Positions 1 through 12,281 of a DNA stretch of 64,000 nucleotides are shown piece by piece. The stretch comes from Patiria miniata (lineage: Eukaryota; Echinodermata; Asteroidea; Valvatida; Asterinidae): NCBI RefSeq assembly GCF_015706575.1, contig NW_024037072.1, positions 17,671,162-17,735,161 on the forward strand. Reading direction: 5' to 3'. The position numbers were made by a program, and so were the translations under genes. Under the pieces are notes generated by a model. That model was not told the origin of the DNA and did no database searches. It was given only the letters and a program-made list of their open reading frames with translations. Within the stretch, counting starts at the first letter, position 1. Each line of letters starts with the position of its first letter.

Positions 1-3000
1 CCCTCCCACGGCAAAAGCCATACATATATATTTTGTATTTTTTTTATGGTAGTGGGCCTCCCTAGTTGGTACTATGCCCCCCCCCCCCATGATCAGGGCT
101 GGCAAAGGGCCTGCCCTGGGTCAATCACAATTCATATAACAAGTCATCAGGTCACATTAATTCACACCACAAGTCAGGGACGAACAAGGGAATGCCATTG
201 AAATAGCCTGTGAATAAAAGCTGTTTAATTTGTGATGACATCTGATGACTTGATAACAAATCTGTCAGCTTTTATCAAATGTTCATGTCTAGCATAATGA
301 CGGCAAAGATACATTCAAATCCTGTACACAACTAGCAAACCTTTAAGAAACTTGTGTAGAAGACAACAAAGCAATACTCAGCAGAGGTGGAAAAGGGATC
401 CCTGATTAAATATGCTAGGGGTAAGAAACCAAAAGAATCATTGGGGATCTCATCCATGTCAGCCCTGGTTGGATTTGGACCATAGTCACGGAGTTGGAAG
501 GAGACGAAATTGACTTTGAGAGTTATTTCAGCTAGGTCAAGTGTCATAAAGTCAATATACAGGTTTATTTATTTGTTTTGATCATTGGCATTACATTTTT
601 TCTTCAATATTTTTTAATGAGCCACAATAACAAGGACATGGCGTGTAATGTAGTCAACCTTTAAATTTGATTAATGATTAATTAACATTACATTTGATTA
701 CAATTATCAATTATCCATAATTAAATAAAGAGAGTTTTCCTGCTTGTTGCAAAACAGGTGGGTCTGTGCGTGTCGAAACACAATCAATCTCAATTCCCAC
801 GGAAACCTGTATATGTCTTGGCTAGTAAAAACACCATCAATGTAAATAGCACTCAACCTCCAAACCCCCCAGCCCTCTCCCAGGAGAGAGAACGTTCTCA
901 GGATAAACAGGGGAATACATCCAAACCACGTATCTTAACACACGCAATGCCTTCAGAGCATTTGAAGAAACTGCCATGCTTCAACATTGTATTTGTTTTG
1001 CTCTATGATTCTGCCTTCCCCGTAGTTCACAAGTATGTATACACACAGAATGCACTATCTGTTTGTGTGCTGGTATAGTATTTATATGAGTTTCCCCACA
1101 TCAAAGGTCATAAGGCCAATGACTAACGAACACTTTTCAGCCACTTTATTAGAACAAGAGACATCAAAGCTGCATTCAGATGATAAATGCATCCTTTTAA
1201 AAAATATTTTGCCCAATAATGTACAGTCCATTTTTTTTGTGCCAATCTCGACACCAACTTTATTTAACCCAGTCTATGGAAAAAAAACCTGCACAACAAA
1301 GGTCTATGATATGTGAGCAGATTCAGCAATTAATTATGCAAAACAAGACTGCATCTTGACCTCGAGATTATGACCATTCAGCAGGCACCTTCTATCGTGT
1401 CTTCCGTAACACATTGTTGTATTACAAACACATGGTAGCCAAATTGACCAATCAACAGCTTAGTCCACATTTCTGATTGAAACGATGTCACAATTGATAA
1501 AGTTGACTCAGATTGGCTGGTGTGCAGGGTGGCATAAAATTTGCATGCTAGGATATATCAGACGTTCATCGTGTTGCTCTGCACACATGAATGTCTGATG
1601 CTCAGACTCAGGGTGACCGTAAGCTCGTGGCCAAATTCTGCTAAATGCGCTTCATCAATCTGTTAGATTTATCAAAAATCTGCCAAATTCCCATGAATAA
1701 TTGCACCATGGAGCTTACACTAAATACACTATAAACACTTAAAATCACATGCAAATGTTGTAATATTGCCTTAATTAAGGTTCAAATTAAATTATAATCA
1801 ATATATAGTCATATAAAGGTGTTATGAAATTGCGTAAATTACAGTCAAAACGAGGTTGCGTCACGACGTAATCTGATTCCCACTGAACCTCAGCACATAG
1901 ACAAGGCAACCTGTCCTATTTTGCAAGGGTTTGCTTGAAAAGATATAAGCTTTTTTAAACAAATCTACCTTCCTTTCAAATTTGCTTTGTTTTTCTGTCC
2001 AATAAACCATTTTTGCAGAATTCTGCCAGAAATCTGCCAAAAAAATCCATTCTGTCAAATTTTCTGTCAAACTCGTTTTTTTTACCAAAAATCTGTCAAA
2101 GTTAGCCAAAAATAGGCTAAAACGGTCACTATGCTCAGACTAATTCAAGCCACGCTCTATGTTTCAAAACTGTGTTCCGGTACCACAAAAAAATATGCAT
2201 CACGGATCCACAGAGAAAGGAACCGAGAACTACTACTATATCAGGCATGTTAGGCAATCCATCCAAACATGAGGAAACAATAGGTTAGGCACGTAATGGC
2301 GCAGCGGCTGCCCCCAATTAACATAGGAAGACATCAATTGGCAACGAAGGAACAATTCTCTCTCTGCAGTATGTCATATTTGAGTTATTAGGATGAAGTG
2401 AGACAAAAATAGCTTGACAGGTAAACAAAAGTCATGGCACCCCATCGACAAACACCTCCGAGGAAAGGGAAGCCAATAATGATTCCTGCAAAATAACTTG
2501 AAATCAGACTCACTTGGCATCTGCTCATGTTCAAGATCCAAAGACAACAGTACCCAACTTCTGTCAAATGAGGGTCATTTTTTACTTCTCATGCTTTTAA
2601 CACCCCACCCCCCTGCAAAAAAGGGGTGTTTGGAAAAGGCCCTTGCCCCTAAAAAAAAATACAAATTCTTCACATTTTCCTAAACTGGAAAAGCAAGGGA
2701 ATGCAACTTCAAAACTGCCAACATAGTTTAACATGACTAATAGTACACAAAAATCACAAAATCCTTAACGGAACATGGAACATCCTCCATGCTCACGGTA
2801 AAAATTCAACTCCAAAAAAAATATATAATCAATTCCTGGGTAACTGTTGGGTGCCCCAGCTCAGATTGGCAGGAAATGTGTAATATTTTCAAGTGATCTT
2901 GACATTCTGCCAAGCACTGCTTCATATTGAATATACTGGCACTATGGTTATCTGTAAAAAAAGAAATCCTCATGCTAGGTTGCACTCTGACGTGAAACAT

Positions 3001-3510
3001 ATCAACCATGGCCCCAGTTATTAAAAAGATGCAAGGCTTTTTTTTATCCAAAACATTATTGATAGAAAATAATGTTAAAAATTATTTTTTTCTTTGGGTA
3101 GATAGAGGAGGGAGAGATACAATAAAATTATGTAAACTTCATATATATTATGATTGGAGCTTCATAGTATTAAGGCCATTTCACACTATGTGAAGCAAAT
3201 TTAACGTGAAAGATTTGTACGACAAAGTGTGACAGAGTTATTTTCAACATTTGTAAATTCACAGTATGGAAACTTTCTGTGACAGTACCGGTAAGTGACG
3301 GCAACAAATTCAACATGTTTTAGGCATGGTATCCAGGATATAATCTTCCTTATAAAAACAATTTCCTAACGCAAAATGGAAACAATTTAACTGGCACCGT
3401 ATTCGCCAAGAACAAGTTATTAAAGGCATGTTCCTGCGAATTCTCAAAATTTCTAAGTCTGGGCATCAGAAGAAAAAAATTTGACTGCTGTGATAATCAC
3501 ATCATTTCAC
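1..3510. other. Non-coding stretch, no gene recognised
   Basis: No open frame here has recognisable family similarity or convincing splice context. The stretch is AT-rich, with a poly-C run near 80-90. Around 3170-3330 a sequence with 'ttcacact' and 'gtgaaag' motifs resembles the two degenerate repeats near 50.6 and 51.0 kb. I see nothing else. Confidence 0.5.
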
Positions 3511-3684
3511 AATTGACCTATCGCGGTAAAATCGCGTCAACGCAGCTTGTGAAATATTGTCCAATTTCATGATACACAAATGGCGTGGCAGGCGCAAACT
3601 CTGAGGAAAACAAAACTCAACGTACAAAATTCCATAGGGTTGTCTGAGGGGCGTGGCTAACTCGCAAACGGCGATAGGTCAATT
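3511..3684 (-). mobile_element. Short MITE, copy 1 (TIR AATTGACCTATCGC)
   Basis: A ~174 bp element bounded by inverted ends AATTGACCTATCGC and GCGATAGGTCAATT. A second copy in opposite orientation lies at 16855-17029. Both contain 'ccacgcccc' and 'caaccctatggaattt' type internal sequence, and both have unrelated flanks, which supports mobility. No coding capacity. The superfamily is not clear because no target-site duplication could be defined. Confidence 0.7.
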
Positions 3685-3835
3685 GGTGGCAGATGTAGAA
3701 GTTAACAACAGCGAAGCAGCATCTGGTAAAACAGCAAACTCACTACCCGTTTATAGTTAGAGCCTCTCAGTCTCAACCCTAGTCAAAGTTTGGATGCATT
3801 GCAACTGGACACATTAGCACCAGACTGCCCCTACG

Positions 3836-4145
3836 AAATACTCTTATAAGAATCTTATAAGAATCTTATAAGAATCTTATAAGATTCTTATAAGTATTTT
3901 TTATTCAAATTAGTAAGATCTTATAAGATTCTTATAAGATTCTTATAAGATTCTTACAAGATTCTTATAAGAATCCCGGCGTGGCCTACAAAATACTCTT
4001 ATAAGAATCTTATAAGAATCTTGCCAGAATCTTATAACAATCTTATAAGAATAGTCACAGAATCTTATGAAACAATCTTACGAAAAATCTTACAAATTTT
4101 TTTTAAATCTTACAAGATTGTTAAACATCTTATAAAATTTTTAAA
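3836..4145. repeat. Tandem array of a self-complementary 11-mer
   Basis: The unit is close to AATCTTATAAG, of which CTTATAAG is itself palindromic. Copies are near-perfect at about 3841-3895, inverted at 3905-3975, begin again after the block 'ggcctacaaaatact', and decay towards 4140. The restart phrase 'ctac(g/a)aaatact' occurs before both halves, so the whole block seems to have been duplicated after the 11-mer expanded. Confidence 0.85.
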
Positions 4146-4787
4146 AAAATTGTAGAAGCAAAGTATGTTGGTTGTGATCAAACTGATTTTCTGAATCTCT
4201 CAGCCTTCGTTTGAATCCAAACTACATTAGAAAATGTTTAGAATTTGAAATGCAATTCTGATCAAAATGTTTCCTCCCAACTTGGCTTGCATGAGAGGCA
4301 ATAAGAATTATCATGTATTAAGTTAGGGTCCTCCCCTCCAAAAAAAAATCAGATCCAGATCATGTATGACCAGTTGTCAACTTTACTTTGAGAATTTTGT
4401 TGTTGATCTGCCTGTCAGGAAACAGATGCCTGAAGGCTGGGTCATAAAGGCTGAAAGTCTAGAAATAAATACAAGAAAACAATGAACCATGTATGTTTGG
4501 TTTTTCCCATACTTTCCCTGTTGGAAACATTGAATTAGGTACAGGGAAAGTTGTGTTGTGTCTGCGAGGGAAATAAGTACATGAGGGAGATGTAGGAAGT
4601 GGATGTTATTCATCTGTGCACCCTTGCTTGTTATTTCCCATTTGCTAACACTGGCATCTGCTTTTAACCTTGACAGATTCAAGCCATATTCCTCCAGAAG
4701 TCGTCGGGATGTAATCATTGTTGGATCTGTTTATGGCTAGATCAAGGATCATAACTCATTGTAATCAACAAGGTTGTAAGGTTACAC

Positions 4788-4908
4788 CTCTATGTTCCAA
4801 CACCCCTATGTTCCGACTGCACATATTCCTATTCCTAACCCTAACCCTAACCCTAACCGGGGGTAACACAATCTAGGTTGTCGGAACATAGGGGTGTCGG
4901 AACATAGA
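4788..4908. repeat. Fold-back element enclosing interstitial telomere-like repeats
   Basis: Two ~30 bp arms built on 'ctatgttccgacacccc' face each other (about 4789-4818 and 4879-4908) with one mismatch. Between them lies a run of four CCTAAC hexamers (about 4838-4858), identical to the animal telomere repeat. This may be a mobile fold-back element or a healed break. No coding capacity is seen. Confidence 0.75.
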
Positions 4909-7900
4909 GCAGTCACCGGTTGTAAGGGTCTACATGTATATAAACTAAACACAGAACTGGGAAATGGAATGAAAACCAGCACATGAACTCCGTCCACGAG
5001 CAGTTGATGGCGCATTTTGACAAATTTCGGGAGTCCAGTGAAAGGGAATCACAGCGTGCGCATACTGGTTCGCAGGCCTATGGCGTGAAGTACACACAAC
5101 TAATCTTGCTAATCTTATATTCTGTTTGAGTGCCAGGCATCATCGGCAATGAGTCTGAATGTCCCTTCCAGTTGTCTCCCCCAACTCTCCCTTTGTTATC
5201 ATTGAGGCGTACATCATTAAGGAGTTAACATTGAATTTGTTGCAATGTTGCTGCAATTGTTAACAAATGGTATACAAAGACTGTATCTGTAAAACATACA
5301 ATTTTACACAATTTTAGAAATTGTAAAGTTCTGAATGCATTTCCCATTTTGAAATTTGACAACTCTAATTTCCATACCAAATGTAGTCCTTTTAATTCAC
5401 CATCACAAATTCATATTTTGTCCCAGCTTTTGAAAACACACGTACCTAGACTGTTTTGGCTTCAGGCTGTTTTTCACAACATATCAGTTTGGAAGTAGCA
5501 AGGGAACAGTTTCTTTCACTCTCACTTCCCCCACGTCACTGCCATAGATATTGCTTTATTAAGCACATCCCTGCCCTTAGCAGACAAGAAAAATGTCAAA
5601 CAGCAGGCACATTTCAATGTCGCCTTGAGCTTCCGGGTTTTTTTTATCCCCTAATGGTTATACAACTCTTCTGCAAGAATGTTCAGTTTAAGGCAGTTAT
5701 TATTAGTCATGGAATTCAGGAGAAGATGGATGTTTCCTATTCGAGATGCATGCTCTCCTTTGTGCGGCGTGCCTGTGTTAAACTAGTACAAGGCTGAATC
5801 ATTGACAACAGTCAAAAGCTCAAGGTTACTATCTTGCTGTAAATCTTAGTAGCCTACATCATGACTATCTCTGAAGGCAAAGCACATGTTTTCCATTGAT
5901 GTTGCTCGATCTGACATGTTTCCTTTTCTATGACTTTTTGCCAGGCATTGTAACACTTGAAACTCACTCCAATCAAGATAAAATTAGTCCAAAGTCTTAA
6001 AATGTTGCTGTCTGGAAACTGTATACACAAAAACTAATCAGAGTATTTTCAAAATGGAAGATCAATTTGAGTTGCAGATATCACTTTTGCAAGTTCTCAG
6101 AGAAAAGAATGAATGTGCACTTAATTAGGAAACACCTTAACATACTTTGTATGCACTAAATGTGGGTTTGTTGATGTGGGTTTCGATTTTTGACAGGTAC
6201 GGTACAAATAGTAATAGTTGATCCCTGGAATGAAGAAACAGATCTCCTCAAAACTTCAGAAATGGAAAACCACATCGTAAAGGCAAATGGTATCCTTAGT
6301 TCTAGCTTTGACAACTGCCATTTTATTTTGATGTTAAAAAAAGAAGAGAATCCATAAGACCACAAGTATGCAGTTTTGGTTGGTACAGTGATAATGAAGG
6401 TTTTGGGCGGTACAGTGAGTAGTAGGATGGGCTGTTTGGGGCGGTGCAGTGACTAATGGGTTGTGTACACAATGTGTGTGTGCAACAGTTTGTTTTGGGT
6501 AAACTGAGTTGAGCTGCATCCCAGCGAATTATTGACCAACTTCAGCTCTTCCCATGTTATGCTGGAGGGTCTCATCAGCATTAAGACACTTAAAGTCCAC
6601 ATAGACAACAATGATGTGTACGGTATCTTGATATAGCAACAGTCCAAGAGCCACCTTTTATACATGGACACAGTTTATGAAAACTGATCATAAAATTGGT
6701 CAATTATTCATGGACCTTAAACTCTGAAGCATAAATATATATTTTAAAATTACCTTACATCCCAACGTAGCGTGCTCATTTTTGCAACGAACTTGCCCCT
6801 TATTTGGAAATGAACATAAAAATCAAGTGTGTCATATACCAGCCGGGAACAATGAAGATGAATGACTGTACTTAACAAGCATCTCTCAAATAATTACCTA
6901 TTGCTGTTTCATCTCTCCCTGTTCCTGAATAAGTGCTTCAGGCACAGTTGAGTTAACTTGCGGAAGTCAATTTTTATAAAAACAGGCGCAGCAACAATTG
7001 TTTCATAATGTCCATCCGGCAACATATTTTAAACGGTATCCGACTGAACAAAAACATTTTTTTCCCCTTATATTACTAATAGCTTCCTGTGCTGAGTCCC
7101 TCTATCTCCTCTCAAATCCTGAGGGTAACAAAAATTCCAAAAAAAAACCTCTTGGGTAACTTCCTTTTGACAGAAGCGTTCTGGTGTAATTTGTGTGAAT
7201 GACCTCTAACTAACCGTGCACATGACTGATGTTCCAGGGCACAGTCAGGAAAGTTACTGTGTTTAGGATGTAATAAATGTCAATTAAATTAACGGTCAGA
7301 AAATCAGTCAAGCTGCTTTTTGTTTTACTTTCGTCACTCACAATGCCTTTCTTTACAAACTTTTAAGAGTCAAATTGTCTCACTTCAGACAAAATTCTGA
7401 AAGATATCATGCCAGATATTCATAGTTCAAAGTGAAGACATGCAACACGGCTCAGAATTTAGCAGAGAACTCATCCAAAACCCTAAAATACATTCAAAAC
7501 AAGTTGAACAGGACACAAATCAACAAAAGGTATCCGTGTGGTCCTTGCATATAGAAACTATATTAAATTACAGGGCGCTAACTCCCTTGCATTGACGTAG
7601 AATACTTTTCCTGTGCCCAAACATTTTGAACGATTGCACGTGATCGTAGAACATATTGAAATTAGATAGAATTTCGTCCGTTTATTAGCTCTTGTAACCT
7701 GCAAGTACACAACAATAAATGCGGCTGTACATGGCCCGCAGTTTAAGAAGTATTAAGGAACATCAGAAGCAAATATGAGCAAGTGTGCTTCGTTTTGCGC
7801 AGATGAAATGCTCAATTACTGATTTGCATCACAGTTTGGGATGTACTGACTTTTTTTTTACATATTTGTTTTGAATAAATGCAAATTACACAAATAACTA

Positions 7901-8315
7901 TACAATATAGCTGTACACAATTGTCAGCATTTCAAATATTTAGGGGTTGCGCACAAACATGGATACGCCCAGGCCAGCAGGCTACACTGTGTATGGTGAG
8001 TTGGCTTTCCAGTAATTTGAAAAAAGTAGATAAGGCTATTGTCATTCCACAACAGCCTCTTCTTGTTTTTTTTTAATAATTACTAAGAAATTGTTACGTT
8101 AAAATGCAAATCTGATTAAGACAATCCCAATGTCTGATTATTTTTGATGTTTTCTAATTTCAAATCCATGATACTTCTGCATGTTTTAAGTGTAATGAAT
8201 TAAATGTCATCTTGACAATTAAAAACGTTTCTCAATTTCTAAATTCAAGGAGCCGTTATATACATTTCTTATTGAGTCAGACGAACATAAACATTGGGTT
8301 TAAGGTAGCAACTGA
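4909..8315. other. Non-coding stretch, no gene recognised
   Basis: This stretch contains only short open frames without family similarity. It is AT-rich single-copy-like DNA. No promoter or RNA gene can be supported. Confidence 0.45.
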
Positions 8316-9426
8316 GTTTGTCCACTGCAAATTTTCTGCAATTCAATCTGCTCTGATGCATCACCTATGCCAACACTGGCAACATCAGCAACAGCAACAA
8401 GACAGCACCCCGCATGAGTCTGTCACTCTGCTCTGTCCACTGTGAATTTCTGGAAGTTCAATTTACTCTGTTGTTGCATTGCCTATGCCAACACTGGCAA
8501 CATCAGCAACAGCAACAAGACAGCACCCCGCATGAGTCTGTCACTCTGCTCTGTCCACTGTGAATTTCTGGAAGTTCAATTTGCTCTGTTGTCACATCAC
8601 CTATGCCAACACTGCATGGCAACATCAGCAACAGCAACAAGACAGCACCCCGCATGGTCTGTCACTCTGCTCTGTCCACTGTGAATTTCTGGAAGTTCAA
8701 TTTGCTCTGTTGTCACATCACCTATGCCAACACTGCATGGCAACATCAGCAACAGCAACAAGACAGCACCCCGCATGTGGTCTGTCACTCTGCTCTGTCC
8801 ACTGTGAATTTCTGGAAGTTCAATTTGCTCTGTTGTCACATCACCTATGCCAACACTGCATGGCAACATCAGCAACAGCAACAAGACAGCACCCTGCATG
8901 GTCTGTCACTCTGCTCTGTCCACTGTGAATTTCTGGAAGTTCAATTTGCTCTGTTGTTGCATCGCCTATGCCAACAATGGCAACATCAGCAACAGCAACA
9001 ATACAGCACTCCACATGAGTCTGTCACTCTGTCCACTGTGAATTTCTGGAAGTTCAATTTGCTCTGTTGTCGCATCACCTACGCTAACACTGGCAACAGC
9101 AGCAAGGGACTGCTTCTCTCTTGAGTTTGTTCACTGTGAATTTCTTTCAAATCTGCACTGTTTCATCAACAATGCAAACAGCAGCAACCTCAGTGCATGT
9201 GTCTGTTTAGTTGGTTCGTGAAGTTGTGATGAATTTCTTACCACTCAGTCTGCTCTGTTGAATCAATTACTCTGCACTTGCAACAGTGACTATTGGCGGC
9301 AGGAGAGTGCCTCGCTTGAGTTTGTCCACTGTGAATTTTCTGCAATTCAGTCTGCTCTGTTGAATCACCTTTGCCCACACTGTACTGGCAGCATCATGAT
9401 CAACAGCAGCAAGACAGCATTCCTCA
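8316..9426 (-). repeat. Minisatellite derived from the GPCR tail-coding repeat
   Basis: About ten tandem units of ~100-122 bp begin near 8316, 8434, 8551, 8672, 8795, 8916, 9029, 9126, 9214 and 9318. The 11th unit is the last coding segment of the adjacent receptor gene (from about 9427). Read on the minus strand, a unit encodes TEQIELPEIHSGQ followed by a Leu/Val/Ala-rich part, which is the same unit as in the tail of the receptor at 13471-14889. The inner units (about 8434-9030) are much more alike than the outer ones, as expected for recent amplification in the middle of an older array. It lies directly 3' of a stop codon, so it is 3' UTR or flank. Two inner units remain open on the minus strand for 100 codons. 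Confidence 0.9.
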
Positions 9427-10485
9427 TTGTTCAATGTGAATTTCCTGCAATTCAATTTGCTCTGCTGGCTCCTGTGGGGTGCTTCGGCTTCGAGTGGAAC
9501 AGCTGAAGCAGTGGCAGCAGCAACAGCAATGACAACATTTCGGAGCAATGCAGGGAAAGGCCTCCACTAAAGCTGCCCGGTAGTCAGCATTGACACCACT
9601 GTATACCAGAGGGTCCACTGAAGAATTCAGTAAGAATAAAATTCTCACAAGAAGGTGCACATGAAGCAATGAATATTCGACTTTGATCGTAGACCAGGTA
9701 AGGACCAATGACATGGTAACTTCGATGATGAATGCAATGTTGAGCGTGAAAAACACAGCAGTGTTTACCACAATCATGGCAATTACCCGGCGCAGTTTTC
9801 GGTGTTGATCTTTTGATGTTACTGTTTCTGGTTGCTTTCGAAGATTCTTGACAATAAGAGCACACAGGGAGGCATTGATGAACAGACCAGCTGTATAAAT
9901 GAAAATGACCAGAACCCTAGAAATGATTCCGCCGATCTTTCCTCCCCAGTGGATCGTCAGGGTCACTCCAATTCCTAAGGTTGCTGCAAGCACCCACAGT
10001 ACTGCCACTATCTTGGCAGCACGACTTTTGCTGGCTACCATTCTAAATGTCAGTGGATGGTGCACAGCCGAGAATCTCTCAATGGCCAAAGCTGTGACGA
10101 TGAAGTAGGATGCCAAGTTGGCTGAGCTGCCAAGAGAACCAAGAAAGAGATTGCGCACCACAGTCTTATCATCCCATATCATCCACAAGAGTTCACCTGT
10201 GAGAAACAGGCTACCTGCCACTGACAAATTGCCCAAGTAGACATTGACGATAGAGCGCATGGATTTGATGCGCCCCACAACATACAGGAAAATCACATTC
10301 ATCAACAGGCCAATAGGCACCATATACTTGACGCATTCAATCGCGATGTTATTATTGATTTCCAACTGCCTGCCATAATCTTTTGCAGCCTGACCCAACT
10401 CTGAGTCCGGAGTATCAAACACTGTTTTTGTGTTATTGAAATTGCTTGTGGCATTGACATGCAAAGACGAATTGGTGGTTGCCAT
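9424..10485 (-). CDS. Rhodopsin-class (class A) GPCR, single exon, short-tailed paralogue
   Basis: A 353-residue seven-transmembrane receptor for an unknown ligand at the plasma membrane. The N-terminus carries Asn-X-Ser/Thr sites (N5, N11, N17). Helices lie at roughly 52-72, 80-101, 121-142, 158-178, 188-212, 233-256 and 275-297. TM3 ends in ERF (136-138) in place of DRY, and TM7 carries DPLVY (291-295), the NPxxY equivalent. The conserved TM2 Asp is replaced by Gly91, although the paralogue keeps it. There is no Cys at the TM3 start or in extracellular loop 2, and TM6 lacks the usual Pro. A Cys-rich patch (317-329) could be palmitoylated. The tail ends with EQIELQEIH and then stops, while related repeat sequence continues past the stop. 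The ATG at 10485 is shared with the paralogue (context GTCAGTTATGGCAAC). A 'ttcattttacag' just upstream suggests a 5' UTR intron. Subfamily is not assigned. Confidence 0.93.
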   Translation of the reverse strand: MATTNSSLHVNATSNFNNTKTVFDTPDSELGQAAKDYGRQLEINNNIAIECVKYMVPIGLLMNVIFLYVVGRIKSMRSIVNVYLGNLSVAGSLFLTGELLWMIWDDKTVVRNLFLGSLGSSANLASYFIVTALAIERFSAVHHPLTFRMVASKSRAAKIVAVLWVLAATLGIGVTLTIHWGGKIGGIISRVLVIFIYTAGLFINASLCALIVKNLRKQPETVTSKDQHRKLRRVIAMIVVNTAVFFTLNIAFIIEVTMSLVLTWSTIKVEYSLLHVHLLVRILFLLNSSVDPLVYSGVNADYRAALVEAFPCIAPKCCHCCCCCHCFSCSTRSRSTPQEPAEQIELQEIHIEQ

Positions 10486-10694
10486 AACTGACTGTAAAAT
10501 GAAACTTTTCTCATGGATGAGCTTGTTAGTAGTGTGTGACAGTCAACCTACAAATTCACATTACATATGTGTACATATATATTGACACATGTATGAAACT
10601 TTTTTCTTATGGCTCACAAAAACTGGAACTGAAATTTCATCTAAAATCTCATCTGAAATTTCATCTTTTTGTTCATGTCCTATCACTTTCATTA

Positions 10695-11093
10695 CAGTGG
10701 AACGCCGCTATAACGAACACCGCAGGATCCACACAAATTGCTCGTAATAGCTATCGTTCGGTATAGCAATTTTAAAGTGGCGATGCTCCGGTACTCACTT
10801 TAAAAAAAATAGCACTCTTCAGAACTTCACCCAGCATGCTCTGTTACATGTACTTTGAACTGCCGTCAACTGAATTATGTAATTACACAATTTTTGAGCT
10901 TACTACCTACAGCGATAGGTGGCTTTCCACTTCTATTCCTTGGGGAAATGATAGCCACTTGTCACTTTATGTTTATATTTTTCAAAAAAACAATGTTCAG
11001 TATGTTTTGTACACAAAAATCGGGAGCCAAAGACGATGTTCGGTATAGCCAAAATTTTGGTATAGCGGTGTTCGGTATAATGACGTTCCACTG
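10695..11093. mobile_element. pogo/Tigger-like (Tc1/mariner) MITE
   Basis: A 399 bp non-autonomous element. It begins CAGTGGAACGCCGCTATAAC, ends with the matching inverted end GGTATAATGACGTTCCACTG, and is flanked by TA on both sides (10693-10694 and 11094-11095). Subterminal 'gttcggtatag' motifs repeat inside both ends. CAGTGGAAC termini with a TA duplication are typical of the pogo/Tigger group. It encodes no transposase and lies between the two head-to-head receptor genes. Confidence 0.8.
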
Positions 11094-11095
11094 TA

Positions 11096-12281
11096 CTACC
11101 AGATCTGAGAAACTAAAATGTGTAAAGCCTAAGTTTTCATATCGACATTAAGCTTATGCAGACTGCGCAGACAGTGTGCGGAACTGTCGGCGAAGTTGAA
11201 CCCGTTTTTTTTTTTATGTTTCCATATATCTACATTGTTGTAGTTTGGGTCTTGTTTGTGTTGCTCTCTGCGTTGTTTACCTCGATGTGGAAACTTGGCT
11301 TGACTGAATGTGTGAACTTATAGACACAACTGTGTCTATAAAATACCCCAAAAATAATGAGTTAGTATGTGAAGGTGGTGAACTTGAAAAATGAAAAAGT
11401 GGGTCCATTTAAACCATGGTCCGTTAGCTCTCCATTGATTACATATTTGCCATTGAAGACCACTTTTTCCAAGCTTGCCGAAACTGTGTCAATTTCTGGT
11501 GTTTGAAATAAGAGGGACTTATTTTGAGGTTGTGCTTCTTCTGTTTTTGTCTGTACAAATGCACACAATCAAGGAAAGTGAAATAAATCTTGGGGAATCT
11601 CTTTAAAGAGTAAGACATTGTTCCAAACATAGAACAGTTACCTCACAAAGTTTCAGAAATGAAATCTGTATAAGTAATTGGATATTGTAGTTCCTTCTTT
11701 CTGTTCTTTTTTCTTTGAAGAATATTTTAAAATTGATGTGATGGGGTCATTGCTTTGGTTCTTGGGGAGGGGGGGGGGGGAGGGGACAACTTTAATACAT
11801 TTGACCCTAATTGTTAGCCACTAGCAAAACCCTTTGATTCCCAAACTTTTGATTGGCCCAATTTTTACTTTTGTATGATGTTACTCTATAATCAACAATC
11901 AGTAGAATGGATGTGCCAGCTGCACTGGCAAAGACAAACTGTTGATTAAAGTGGATGCCATATAATGAGTTTCAATTTCACTTGATTTTACATGAAGTAG
12001 GGCTTCAGAACAGAAACAAGGAAACATTTTGCGTTATTCCAATAATTCTCATTCTGAAACAGCTTCTTCATGCAATTGTCCTTGAATCCTTGAACAGTTG
12101 AAACTTGGATTTGTTTCTCATCCAAATGCCTGTGTCATAGTCAAGTTCATGCAATGCAATATGACTTTCAGAGCAATGTAAATGTAAACTAAACAGTCAG
12201 AGAGATATCTGACACACATTTTATCAGGAAAGCGTTACAGTTTGTATTCTGTTTGACATGTTTGTAAAAAGAGAGCCATAA
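11096..12281. other. Spacer between the two GPCR genes, no gene supported
   Basis: This is part of the ~3 kb region separating the two receptor start codons. A minus-strand open stretch of 68 codons at 11568-11362 has a fair upstream splice acceptor, but it matches no family I recognise. A poly-G run lies near 11767. Any promoters of the two receptors would lie here or in the flanking elements, but no definite core promoter is visible. Confidence 0.4.

Noticed and set aside
4383-4718. 111-codon minus-strand open stretch starting MITSRRLLEEYGL
   Set aside because: Only the first ~40 residues look protein-like. There is no recognisable family, no matching exon nearby and no clear splice context.
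8597-9124. Open frames of 100-173 codons within the tandem array on both strands
   Set aside because: They are produced by the repeated unit lacking stops in some frames. There is no start context and no non-repeat coding sequence. They are treated as minisatellite.
11362-11568. Minus-strand 68-codon open stretch with a fair acceptor and a 'FNGKYVINGE' string resembling the ADAMTS spacer
   Set aside because: The resemblance is confined to a few residues, the rest does not follow the spacer pattern, and the real spacer exons of this gene are found elsewhere (43852-42397).
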